Positions 47,591 to 56,916 of a DNA stretch of 64,000 nt are shown here, piece after piece; the stretch's first letter is position 1; each line of letters starts with the position of its first letter. This stretch comes from Hyperoodon ampullatus (Eukaryota > Chordata > Mammalia > Artiodactyla > Ziphiidae). The position numbers and the translations under genes are program-made. The stretch is from contig OX457056.1 of NCBI GenBank assembly GCA_949752795.1, positions 202,121,654-202,185,653 of the forward strand, given 5' to 3'. A model generated the notes under the pieces. It ran no database searches, was not told the DNA's origin, and saw only the letters and a list, made by a program, of their open reading frames with translations.

Positions 47591-48049
47591 GAAGTGGTTC
47601 TCCCACTGCACTTGCTACCTCTTAGTTGCCCTTCTGCACCACCCCTCAAGGCTCAAGGGCTTCCGCTCAAGGGAACCATAGGTGATCCTGCTTAGAAGAG
47701 ATTCTAAGGGTCATCCTATCACTACATGGTCCTCCAGCACACCAACATATCTCCTTAGCTACACATTTCATTCTGTGACAGCTCAGCAGACATTCTGCAG
47801 ATTTAGGGAAGGTGTGAGTCCACAGACACCAAAGCAGAGCCATGTCTTCAGCTACCTCAGTCACTGAGTGAGCTACTGCCTTCTGTCCAGAGTGTCGGTC
47901 TTACCTGTTGTCAGTAAAAATCCCTGAAAGCCACATGAATCTTGATTTAACTGTTACCCTCGATTATGTTAATAACAGTTGCTTAAACTCATCTCTACCC
48001 TGCCCCCACCTTGGACACATGGGCATTAAAGTTAAATTTGCTGAGTTGC
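47591..48049. other. Short unique interval
   Basis: No gene or repeat was recognised. Confidence 0.45.
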
Positions 48050-48135
48050 TTCCAGATTTGTTCAATATACATGTATTGAGAACTACTTCCCAGGTACTAT
48101 GCTAGGCACTGGGGGATAAAAAGGTTGGGGATAGA
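48050..48135. repeat. L2/MIR-type ancient repeat fragment
   Basis: GTATTGAGAACTACTTCCC, GGTACTATGCTAGGCACTGG are typical of these ancient elements. Confidence 0.5.
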
Positions 48136-48144
48136 ATCTTCTCA

Positions 48145-48385
48145 TTAAAAAAAAATTTTTTTTATTGAAGTATAGTTGATTTACAATGTTATGTTAGTTT
48201 CTGGTGTACAGCAAAATGATTCAGTTATATATATATATATATATATATATATTCTTTTTCATTATAGGTTATTACAAGATATTGAATATACTTCCCTGTG
48301 CTGTACAGGAGGACTTCGTTGTTTATCTACTTTATGTATAGTCATTTGTATCTGCTAATCTCAAATTCCTAATTTTTCCCTCCCT
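48145..48385 (-). mobile_element. L1 3' UTR, minus orientation, with (AT)n
   Basis: T-rich tail, TTATTGAAGTATAGTTGATT, TCTGGTGTACAGCAAAATGA, an (AT)n run at 48226-48252, then TTCCCTGTGCTGTACAGGAG. Confidence 0.8.
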
Positions 48386-49009
48386 AGAATCTTCTCATTT
48401 TTCTCAACCCAGTTTCCACTGAAAGCCCCACTTTGTCACAACCAACAAGCATCAAATCAGCAATGAACCCCACGTCACACAGAGACTGTTCATGTTTGCA
48501 ATCTCGGTGTTTTCTGAAACCAACATTAGCATAAATGTTAACACAGCAATGACTTAATTATACTCTAATTACTCTGAGCCAAAAACGGGAGTTTGATCTC
48601 AAGTCACATACTATTTTGGTAGATTGTTACATATAACGCCAGGCATAATATGCCTTCATTTTTACCCACGTCGTCTGGTGAAGCCCTCTCTCCCTTTTCA
48701 TGGTGCTGCTACCTCTAATTTTCCCACACCCACCATTCTGTCTCAAACACTAAGACCTCAAAAATCTCTCCTCCAAAGATCTTAACCTCAAGACTTACAC
48801 GTTTTCCCTTATTTCTCAACAGTACCCACCTCTCCCTAGAAGTTCTTTGGCATAACATCAACTCAGTCAAATGAAATAAACAAATATTTACAAAGTGAGG
48901 AAGGAGGGAAAGATGGGGAGGGGGACAGCTGTGATTACTGACCCATCCTGCCCCAGCTTTCCCTCACTAAGAGTGTCTTTGGGTACAAGCTCAAAACGGC
49001 AGTTAAGAT
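48386..49009. other. Short unique interval
   Basis: No gene or repeat was recognised. It ends in the target-site duplication of the L1 fragment. Confidence 0.45.
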
Positions 49010-49026
49010 AAAAGTCTAGTTTCTTA

Positions 49027-49308
49027 TGCTTTCCTAGAGACCAGCAATGAACAATTGGGATTTGAACATTTTTTTAAATACCATTTACAATAGCACCAAA
49101 AAATATAAATACTTAGGTATAAAATCTAACAAAACATGTACAGGATCTATATGTAGAAAACTACAGAGCACTGATGAAAGAAATAAAAGAAGATCTAAAT
49201 AAATGGAGAGAGATTCCATCTTAGAAAGTCAGTATACAAAAACTAATTGCTTTCCTATATACCGGGAATGAACAATTGGAATCTGAAATTTTTAAAAAGA
49301 TACCATTT
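49027..49308 (+). mobile_element. Rearranged L1 ORF2 fragment without poly(A), with target-site duplications
   Basis: Flanked by AAAAGTCTAGTTTCTTA (49010-49026) and AAAAGTCTTGTTTCTTA (49309-49325). The insert holds two overlapping copies of the same ORF2 region: one starts near ACCAGCAATGAACAATTGGG, the second near TATACCGGGAATGAACAATT. No L1 3' UTR and no A tail are present. Confidence 0.82.
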
Positions 49309-49325
49309 AAAAGTCTTGTTTCTTA

Positions 49326-51584
49326 GAGTCATTCAGTTCAGGTGATTAGCACATTAGCTTGGTGGCTTAGCAATTTCAACTTGACTATGTCCTGTAGTCA
49401 GAAATCCTGGGATTACTGAGACCTTTCATGTAGTGGCCCAGATCACATCTTAAATTTTGAGTCAAAGCTGTCTTTTGAAGGATCCTAACCATCCCTGGAT
49501 TCCTCTGAGGTACTATTTGTCAAGCCTTTTTTTTTTTTTCCTCCAAGCCTCTTTCATTTAGGCAGCCACATCTTCCCTACAGGCTCCCATTCCTCATTTT
49601 CAAACTTCCCTGCCTCTCTTGCCTCCAACTGGTTACTGAACTTTGGTCTGACACTTCCAAAGGCACCTCCAACCTCCAGCAAGTCATCCTGCCCTGTGTA
49701 CTGTTTCCCAGCTAAAGTCTGGCTTCTCTATTCCTCACTCTTCTCCACCTCCGTCTCCTCCCGTGCTTTTCCCCAGGGTACAGGTCAGTCCTTCAAGAGT
49801 GTACTTACCATGTTTAAATCGTTTTCTCGGAAACAAATATTTGCATATGCAAACCCCACATTTGCCATATGGTTTTTCCTACTTCCCAGCCAGAGGAACT
49901 CTCAATTTCATATATATTTTGGGAAATGAAGTTTTCCCCAGATGGTCTCTCCAAAGCACCAAAGCAAGGTCAGGGTTTATGCATTCCTTCAAAGGTTCTG
50001 GGCAGAGGTTAGAATTACTCATGTTTTCTTGGTCCCATCAGCAGTTATTTCATCAGTGCACCTGATAATGGGATACAACCTGGCTCTTTCTGAGCTAAAA
50101 ACACACCAGAGTTTAAGGGAGATGTTGAACCATAAACTGGTATCTTCATGGAAGGGAGAAAACCTGTCCAGTTGCTCAAATAATTTTAAACCAAATCCCC
50201 TAAGAATACTTCCACAGGGAGAGAAAAAGAGTTTGAATATTAGAAAGATGATGAACCAGGTGTGCCGAAAAGGTTTCTTAGTCATTCTTAGCCCTAGAAG
50301 GGGATGGGGGGGGTGACCCACATCTCTACTGGGAAACATATTTCCCCCTTTTAAATCAGGAAAGAAAAAAACAACAACATAGCCCCAAATAGAGAATGTT
50401 TTCTTTTGTAACTGGAAGCAAACATCACTGATGGCTTTAACAGCTGCCTGCCAACATGGCCTGAGAAGCAGGCAAGCTCAAACATTTTTTGAGATCAACA
50501 CATGTACAGACATACAGTATATTAGGTCAAGTTATAAATCCAGGAATAAAAGAACAAATAAACAAGTTTCAGCTTTCTCTAGGCTTTGAGTCCAATACCA
50601 GCTAAATTAGACTCTGAAGCAGAGAAATCTAGCTTCCAAGAAGGCAGGTCTCCCAGGAGTTCAAGTCAAACCTCCCTCTGGTAGGAAAAGAAGGTGCTGT
50701 TGTAGATTAACTGGCTGATGGCTGACCAGGTCCAGGCTGATGGCCCTGCCTAGCAGGGGCTTCCCTGTGTCTTAGCCTAGCAGACCCTGAGGATGTCTGC
50801 CATTGACTTGATCTTTGACCCCAGTAAATCATTTAATATGCCATGCACCTTTGTCCATATGTTCATGTTTGGTGTAATTTGGATGAGAATTCCAGCAAGT
50901 CTGGGTGTGCCACCCATTAGGGCTAAATCTTTCCCTTTGGAGTTTCTAGGAAGAGCCTTCTGGACAGCTGCATTGCAGAGAACCAGGGTGTCTGGACAAA
51001 CCAAATTGAAATGCCTACAGATGGTGAGACCAGCCTTGCCTTAACTGCGACTGAAAAGCAAAAGAACAAATTTGTTCTTTGGTTACCAAAACTGAGACAA
51101 GACTTTTGTGATAGTTTTGCCTTAGGGCAAGAAACCCACTAGAGAGTCATAGATGGGAAATACTTGATTATTCTCCCAATCCCACCACTATACTAGTAAC
51201 ATGACCTTGAGCAATTCACTTAGGCCAAGGTTGTTCACACATTAATTGGTCATGAAATAAATGAAATAGATTAGAACTAAATATTTTTTAATGAAGTCAA
51301 GTTGAATAGAATAGAAAATATCAGTCCTTAGTTCACAATAAGTTAACCCCTATTGTATGTGTGTGTGGATGCATGTTTCCTGGGGTCATGATGAATAATA
51401 AATTTCTTACTGTGGGCAACAAACAAAACAGCTTCTTAGTGGCTTAGACTGTAGACAGTGGCTTAGACTGTAGGCTTTTGATTTCCTCTTCTATCGAGTG
51501 AAAATCATTTTATACATATACGTATATATACATAGATATTCATACACACACACACACATATACATGTATAATGAGCACCACAGT
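49326..51584. other. Interval without a recognised gene
   Basis: No transposon could be named. The 50777-51060 part has open frames on both strands (75 and 83 codons) that match nothing I know. A (CA)n lies near 51546-51559, and a 20-bp tandem duplication of AGTGGCTTAGACTGTAG lies near 51436-51475. Confidence 0.4.
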
Positions 51585-51960
51585 TTGTCAGGCACAGTGG
51601 TATGTGACATATACAGGTACGACAAGGCCTTGTCCTCATGGAGCCTCAGCTAGTGGGGGAGCCAGTCATAAAGTAATTACCTAATTATTTAACTAGCATT
51701 GTGTGAAGAGAGTGTGTAACACCAGGTTCCTAACCTGGGCTGCAGGATCAGGACCAGCCTTCTTAGGAAGTGACGAAGAAGGAGGCAGAGAGTGATGCAG
51801 GCAAATAATGGGGGTGGAGGAAGCATTCCAGGCAGAAGGACCAGCAAGTGTGAGAAGACCCTGAAGACGAAGGAACAGCGTCAGTTCTACCTCAGAGATT
51901 TCTATGAAGACCACATGAGATGACCGTGGAAACACTTTGTAAACGATGGAGTGTTGTTCA
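51585..51960 (+). repeat. L2-like ancient repeat
   Basis: GGCACAGTGGTATGTGACAT, CTCATGGAGCCTCAGCTAG, GCATTCCAGGCAGAAGGACC and AGCAAGTGTGAGAAGACCCT are typical of a widespread ancient mammalian repeat. Exact family uncertain. Confidence 0.5.
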
Positions 51961-52074
51961 AATGTGACAGATTATTATTAAAACAATGAATATAAACATG
52001 CCTTAAAGATGAGTTTCGTTTCAGCAGGTGGCCCCGGGGCTAGGGTCACCCTGAGCTGGGATGCTGGCACTGTG

Positions 52075-52226
52075 AGGCTAAGCAGACTCCTGGGCCCACA
52101 CTGCCACAAGCTGGCCAGAAACTGGATTCCCATGGCAGGTACCACGGGGCTGGTGTGGGCCACCAACTGGGGCTGATTCTGGACTGGGTGCCCTACTTCA
52201 ACGGCAAGTTTAAGAAGAAAAATTAA
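52075..52226 (+). pseudogene. UQCR11: UQCR11 processed pseudogene (complex III 6.4-kDa subunit)
   Basis: The parent gene encodes a small (56-residue) subunit of mitochondrial cytochrome bc1 complex (complex III). Here an intron-less plus-strand copy translates as LGPHCHKLARNW, then GLVWATNW, then, after a frame change, LILDWVPYFNGKFKKKN and a stop at 52224-52226. Damage: the start codon aligns with AGG (52075-52077); about 18 bp, six residues, are missing before GLVWATNW; and one base is lost just after TNW (near 52171), causing a frameshift. The sequence after the stop down to an ATTAAA signal near 52388 looks like the transcript's 3' UTR. No clear A tail or target-site duplication was found, so the copy is old. 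It cannot make the protein. Confidence 0.9.
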
Positions 52227-52400
52227 TGAAAACAAACCCCCTCAGACCCCTCCTCTGATATCTAGTGGTGCTGCCTCCTTCCATCTGAGTCTGGAGCAGC
52301 CCAAGCTCTTGGGGTGGACCGACCTCAAGGAAGTCCACAGCGCAACTTAGACTTTCTATAGTTTTGGTGTGTGGATGCACATAGCATTAAACCTTGGTCT
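52227..52400 (+). pseudogene. UQCR11: 3' UTR part of the UQCR11 retrocopy
   Basis: Contiguous with the pseudogene body. It ends near GCATTAAACCTTGGTCTG, a plausible poly(A)-signal region. The assignment is by position; I could not align it. Confidence 0.5.
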
Positions 52401-52659
52401 GAAACCTGCCCACCTGGACGAGCTCATGCTGGGGCTTGGTTACCTTGACTGAAGGCCCAGGGGCTCAGCTGACCCGGGGATCCTTTCAACTCCAAATCTA
52501 GGAGTTTTCCCAATGGCTGGCAGAAAATGTTTGATTATTTAAGATGTTCAGTGGATAATACCTGCACAATGTTTTTATCTATCACTGCCTTAACAAGTTA
52601 CCCCATGACTTAGTGGCTTAAAACAACAAACATTCATTATGTCACAGTAAAAAAAAAAA

Positions 52660-53460
52660 AAAAAAAAAAGAGCTTAGTTACCTTTACTAATCTGTTCAGT
52701 GACTAGTTGAATACTGCTCAGTGTCAGATATTGTTCTAGATTTTGGGGTTACAGTAGTAAATAAGACAGGACTGTGGGCTTCCCTGGTGGCACAGTGGTT
52801 GAGAGTTCACCTGCCAATGTAGGGGACACAGGTTTGTGCCCTGGTCTGGGAGGATCCCACATGCCGCGGAGCAGCTGGGCCTGTGAGCCATGGTCGCTGA
52901 GCCTGCGCGTCCGGAGCCTTGCTCCGCAACAGGAGAGGCCACAACAGTGAGAGGCCTGAGTAACGCAAAAAAAAAAAAAAAAAAAAAAAAAAAGAATCCA
53001 CCTGCCAATGCAGGGGACCTGGGTTCGAGCCCTGGTCTGGGAAGATCCCACATGCCATAGAGCAACTAAGCCTGTGTGCCACAACTACTGAGCCTGAGCT
53101 CTGGAACCTGCGAGCCACAACTACTGAGCCTGCATGCCACAATTACTGAAGCCCACGCGCCTAGAGCCCATGCTTCACAAGAGAAGCCTCCACAGTGAGA
53201 AGTCCGCACAATGCAATGAAGAGTGGTCCCTGCTCACTGCAGCTAGAGAAAGCCTGTGTGCAACAACGAAGACCCAATGCAGCCAAAAATAAAATTTATT
53301 AAAAAAAAAAAAAGATAGGACGGCTGCCCTGGAAAGGTTCCCTTTCAGAGAGACAGACACTAAATGCAACAGTAATTTCAGAGAGTGGTAAAGTGGGGCA
53401 GAGGAGTAGAGAACAATGGAGGTAGACAAGAAGGCAGGGCTCTCGGAGGGGGTAATGACC
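52660..53460 (+). repeat. L2-like ancient repeat split by a SINE pair
   Basis: GTCAGATATTGTTCTAGATT before and GCCCTGGAAAGGTTCCCTTT, AGACAGACACTAAATGC after the SINEs belong to one ancient element. Confidence 0.6.
52777..53311 (+). mobile_element. Two fused CHR-type SINEs sharing one head
   Basis: A short-subfamily copy (52777-52993) with head, body and A tail is followed directly by a long-subfamily copy that begins at AGAATCCACCTGCC, i.e. without its own head. One outer target-site duplication (AAGACAGGAC / AAGATAGGAC) encloses both. Confidence 0.88.
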
Positions 53461-53486
53461 AACTCTGAATAAAATGAGATCTGCCA

Positions 53487-53690
53487 GGGCTTCCCTGGTG
53501 GCGCAGTGGTTGAGAGTCCACCTGCCGATGCAGAGGACGTGGGTTCGTGCCCTGGTCCAGGAAGATCCCACGTGCCGCGGAGCAGCTAGGCCCGTAAGCC
53601 ATGGCCGCTGAGCCTGCGCGTCCGGAGCCTGTGCTCCGCAACGGGAGAGGCCACAACAGTGAGAGGCCCACGTACCTCAAAAAAAAAATT
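53487..53690 (+). mobile_element. CHR-type SINE, short cetacean subfamily, inside a MIR
   Basis: Target-site duplication AGATCTGCCA at 53477-53486 and 53691-53700. The interrupted flank continues as MIR (CACTTTCTGATGATGTGACC, CAGTTTCCTCACCTG) to about 53800. Confidence 0.93.
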
Positions 53691-53800
53691 AGATCTGCCA
53701 CTTTCTGATGATGTGACCTTGTATACCACCTAACATTTCAGGACTCAGTTTCCTCACCTGTTAAATAAGGATACTTGTACCCATCTCTTGGGACTTCCCT
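53691..53800 (+). repeat. MIR SINE remnant
   Basis: GATGTGACCTTGTATACC then CTCAGTTTCCTCACCTGTTA. Confidence 0.75.
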
Positions 53801-54568
53801 GAGGATTATCTTGCCTGAGACAAGGAACTCCAGGCCTCCAGTACAAAGCTGAGCTGGCATTAAGAGACACTTCATTGCTAGATAATTGAGTGTCTACTGA
53901 TCTGGTACTCAAGATATTAGGAATATGTTTAAAAAGATATAGAATGACAAGGAGGAGAAAGTAGGTCTTCTATTTTCAGACCAGGCTGGACAAGTCCCTC
54001 AGATGGTGTCATTAGTGATCTTCCACTCTGTGCCAGTTGGGTCCTCTGGGAAGCAGATGCTGAGACAGTGAGGTGTGCAAGCAGTGTGGGGTGGGGGGCA
54101 ATGGTGTCTGTGAAAGGGAGAAGAGGGAAGAGCAGCCCTGGGCAGGAAAAGGCTCTAGAGGAAAGATTGCTGGTTAGAGGAGTCCTACACTGCACAGAAG
54201 AGGCCAGGCCTCGCACCCCTGCTATGCTCAGCCATTAGCCAGCGCTGTGAAGAACACGGTTTCAGCTCCAAAGAGCAGCCACATGGTAAGTTCCTCCTTG
54301 AAGGGAGATCTGGGTGGTGCACCTCCATAATTGCCACAAACTCCCAGTCTCACACCGAAGACTTTTTGCTGTCAAAGGAACAGTGCTTCCTTGGGAGAGG
54401 AAAATGAGGTTTACCCTGACTTGGGGAAGGCTGCACAAAGGAAAAGCACTCCAAGGGTCAGAGAACCCTAAGCCTGATTTTATGATACTCTGTGTCCATT
54501 AGGATGCCTTTGACCACAAGTTACAGAAAACTCAACTCAAAATGACTTGAACAATAAAGAACATTTAT
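53801..54568. other. Interval without a recognised gene
   Basis: Unique-looking sequence. No exon or named repeat. It ends with AAAGAACATTTAT, the target-site duplication of the next SINE. Confidence 0.5.
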
Positions 54569-55025
54569 GGGACTTCCCTGGTGGTCCAGTGGTTAAGAAT
54601 CCACATTCCAGGGCTTCCCTGGTGGCGCAGTGGTTGAGAGTCTGCCTGCTGATGCAGGGGACATGGGTTCGTGCCCTGCTCCGGGAGGATCCCACATGCC
54701 GCGGAGCGGCTGGGTCCGTTAGCCATGGCCACTGGGCCTGCACGTCCGGAGCCTGTGCTCCGCAACGGGAGAGGCCACAACAGTGAGAGTCCCGCGTACC
54801 GCAAAAAAAAAAAAAAAAAAAAGAATCCACCTTCCAATGCAGGGGATGCGGGTTTGATCCCTGGTCGGGGAATTAAGATCCCACATGCTGAGGTGCAACT
54901 AAGCCCACGCACCACAACTACAAAGTCTGTGAGCCGCAACTAGGGAGAAGACTGGGCGCTGCAATGAAAAATCCCACATGACCCAACTAAGACCTGACAC
55001 AGCCAAAAATAAATAAATAAATATT
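54569..55025 (+). mobile_element. CHR-type SINE (outer), split by a younger SINE and by an L1 in its tail
   Basis: Head at 54569 (GGGACTTCCCTGGTGGTCCA), body resumes at 54837, (AAAT)n tail to 55025. The matching target-site duplication is AAAGAACATTTAT (54556-54568) on the left and AAAGATCATTTAT (61195-61207) on the right, beyond the L1. Confidence 0.9.
54611..54820 (+). mobile_element. CHR-type SINE (inner), short cetacean subfamily
   Basis: Target-site duplication AAGAATCCACATTCCA at 54595-54610 and AAGAATCCACCTTCCA at 54821-54836, both belonging to the outer SINE. Confidence 0.94.
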
Positions 55026-55927
55026 GGCTTGGTTCAAGATGGTGGAGTAGAAGGTCGTGTGCTCACTCCCTCCTGTGAGGGCACCGGCATCACAATGAAC
55101 TGCTGAACAGTCATTGACAAGAAGACACTGGAACTCACCAAAAAAGATACCCCACATCCAAAGACAAAGGAGAAGCTGCAATGAGACAGTAGGAGGGGCA
55201 CAATCACAATAAAATCAAATCCCATAACTGCTGGCTGTGTGACTCACAAACTGGAGAACAATTATACCACAGAAGTCCACCCACTGGAGTGAAGGTTCTG
55301 AGCCCCACACCAGGCTTCCCAACCTGGGGGTCCGGCAATGGGAGGAGGAATTCCTAGAGAATCAGACTTTGAAGGCTAGCGGGATTTGATTGCAGGACTT
55401 TGACAGGACTGGGGGAAACAGAGACTCCACTCTTGGAGAGCACACACAAAGTAGTGTGGTCATCGGAACCCAAGGGAAGGAGCAGTGACCCCGTAGAAGA
55501 CTGAACCACTACTACCTGCTAGTGTTGGAGGGTCTCCTGCAGAGGTGGGGGGTGGCTGTGGCTTACCGAGGGGACAAGGACACTGGCAGCAAAAGTTCTG
55601 GGAAGTACTCCTTGGCATGAGCCCTTCCAGAGTCCGCAATTAGTCCCATGAAAGAGCTGCGTAGGCTCCAGTGCTGGGTTGCCTCAGGCTAAACAACCAA
55701 CAGGGAGGGAACCCAGCCCCACCCATCAGCAGACGAGTGGATTAAAGTTTTCCTGAGCTCTGCCCACCAGAGCAACACCCAGCTCTACCCACCACCAGTC
55801 CCTCCCATCAGGAAGATTGCACAAGCCTCTTAGATAGCCTCATCCACCAGAGGGCAGGCAGCAGAAGCAAGAAGAACAATTCTGCAGCCTGTGGAATGAA
55901 AACCACATTCACAGAAAGATAGACAAA

Positions 55928-56857
55928 ATGAAAAGGCAGAGGACTATGTACCAGACGAAGGAACAAGGTAAAACCCCAGAAAACAACTAAGTGAAGTGAA
56001 GATAGGCAACCTTCCAGAAAAAGAATTCAGAATAATGATAGTGAAGATGATCCAGGACCTCAGAAAAAGAATGGAGGCAAAGATGGAGAAGATGCAAGAA
56101 ATGTTTAACAAAGACCTAGAAGAATTAAAGAGGAAACACCTAGAAGAATTAAAGAACAAACAAACAGAGATGATGAATAATACAATAACTGAAATGAAAA
56201 ATACACTAGAAGGAATCAAGAGCAGAATAACTGAGGCAGAAGAATGGATAAGTGACCTGGAAGATACAATGGTGGAATTCACTGCCGCGGAACAGAATAA
56301 AGAAAAAAGAATGAAAGGAAATGAAGACAGCCTCAGACACATCTGGGACAACATTAAATGCAACAACATTTGCATTATAGGGGTCCCAGAAGGAGAAGAG
56401 AGAGAGAAAGGACCCCAGAAAATATCTGAAGAGATTATAGTCGAAAACTTCCCCAACATGGGAAAGGAAATAGCCACCCAAGTCCAGGAAGCACATAGAG
56501 TCCCAGGCAGGATATACCCAAGGAGAAACACACTGAGACACATAGTAATCAAACTGACAAAAATTAAAGACAAAGAAAAATTACTGAAAGCAACAAGGGA
56601 AAAATGACAAGTAACATACAAGAGAACTCCCATTAAGTTTAACAGCTGATTTCTCAGCAGAAACTCTACAAGCCAGAAGGGAGTGGCACAATATATTTAT
56701 CATGGAAGGGAAGAATCCACAACCAAGATTACTCTACCTGGCAAGGATCTCATTCAGATTCAATGGAGAAATCAAAAGCTTTATAGACAAGCAAAAGCTA
56801 AGAGAATTCAGCACCACCAAACCAGCTCTACAACAAATGCTAAAGGAACTTCTCTAA
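55928..56857 (+). pseudogene. L1 ORF1 (RNA-binding chaperone), broken
   Basis: ORF1p normally forms trimers through a coiled coil and coats L1 RNA. The N-terminus begins MKRQRTMYQTKEQG. A one-base loss near 55990 shifts the frame into an early stop. The body then reads openly from 55996 to 56607: a long Glu/Lys-rich coiled coil (e.g. KRMEAKMEKMQEMFNKDLEE), then an RRM-like region (NICIIGVPEGEE) and part of the C-terminal domain (IVIKLTKIKDKEKLL). A TGA at 56605-56607 and a further stop follow; the rest of the C-terminal domain is recognisable up to a final TAA near 56857. Confidence 0.9.
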
Positions 56858-56916
56858 GTGGGAAACACGAGAAGAAAAGGACCTACAAAAACAAACCCAT
56901 AACAATTAACATTAAA

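Noticed and set aside
55944..56633. 229-codon minus-strand frame opposite L1 ORF1
   Set aside because: Antisense shadow of the Lys/Glu-rich coiled coil, which reads as a Phe/Leu/Ser-rich pseudo-membrane protein.
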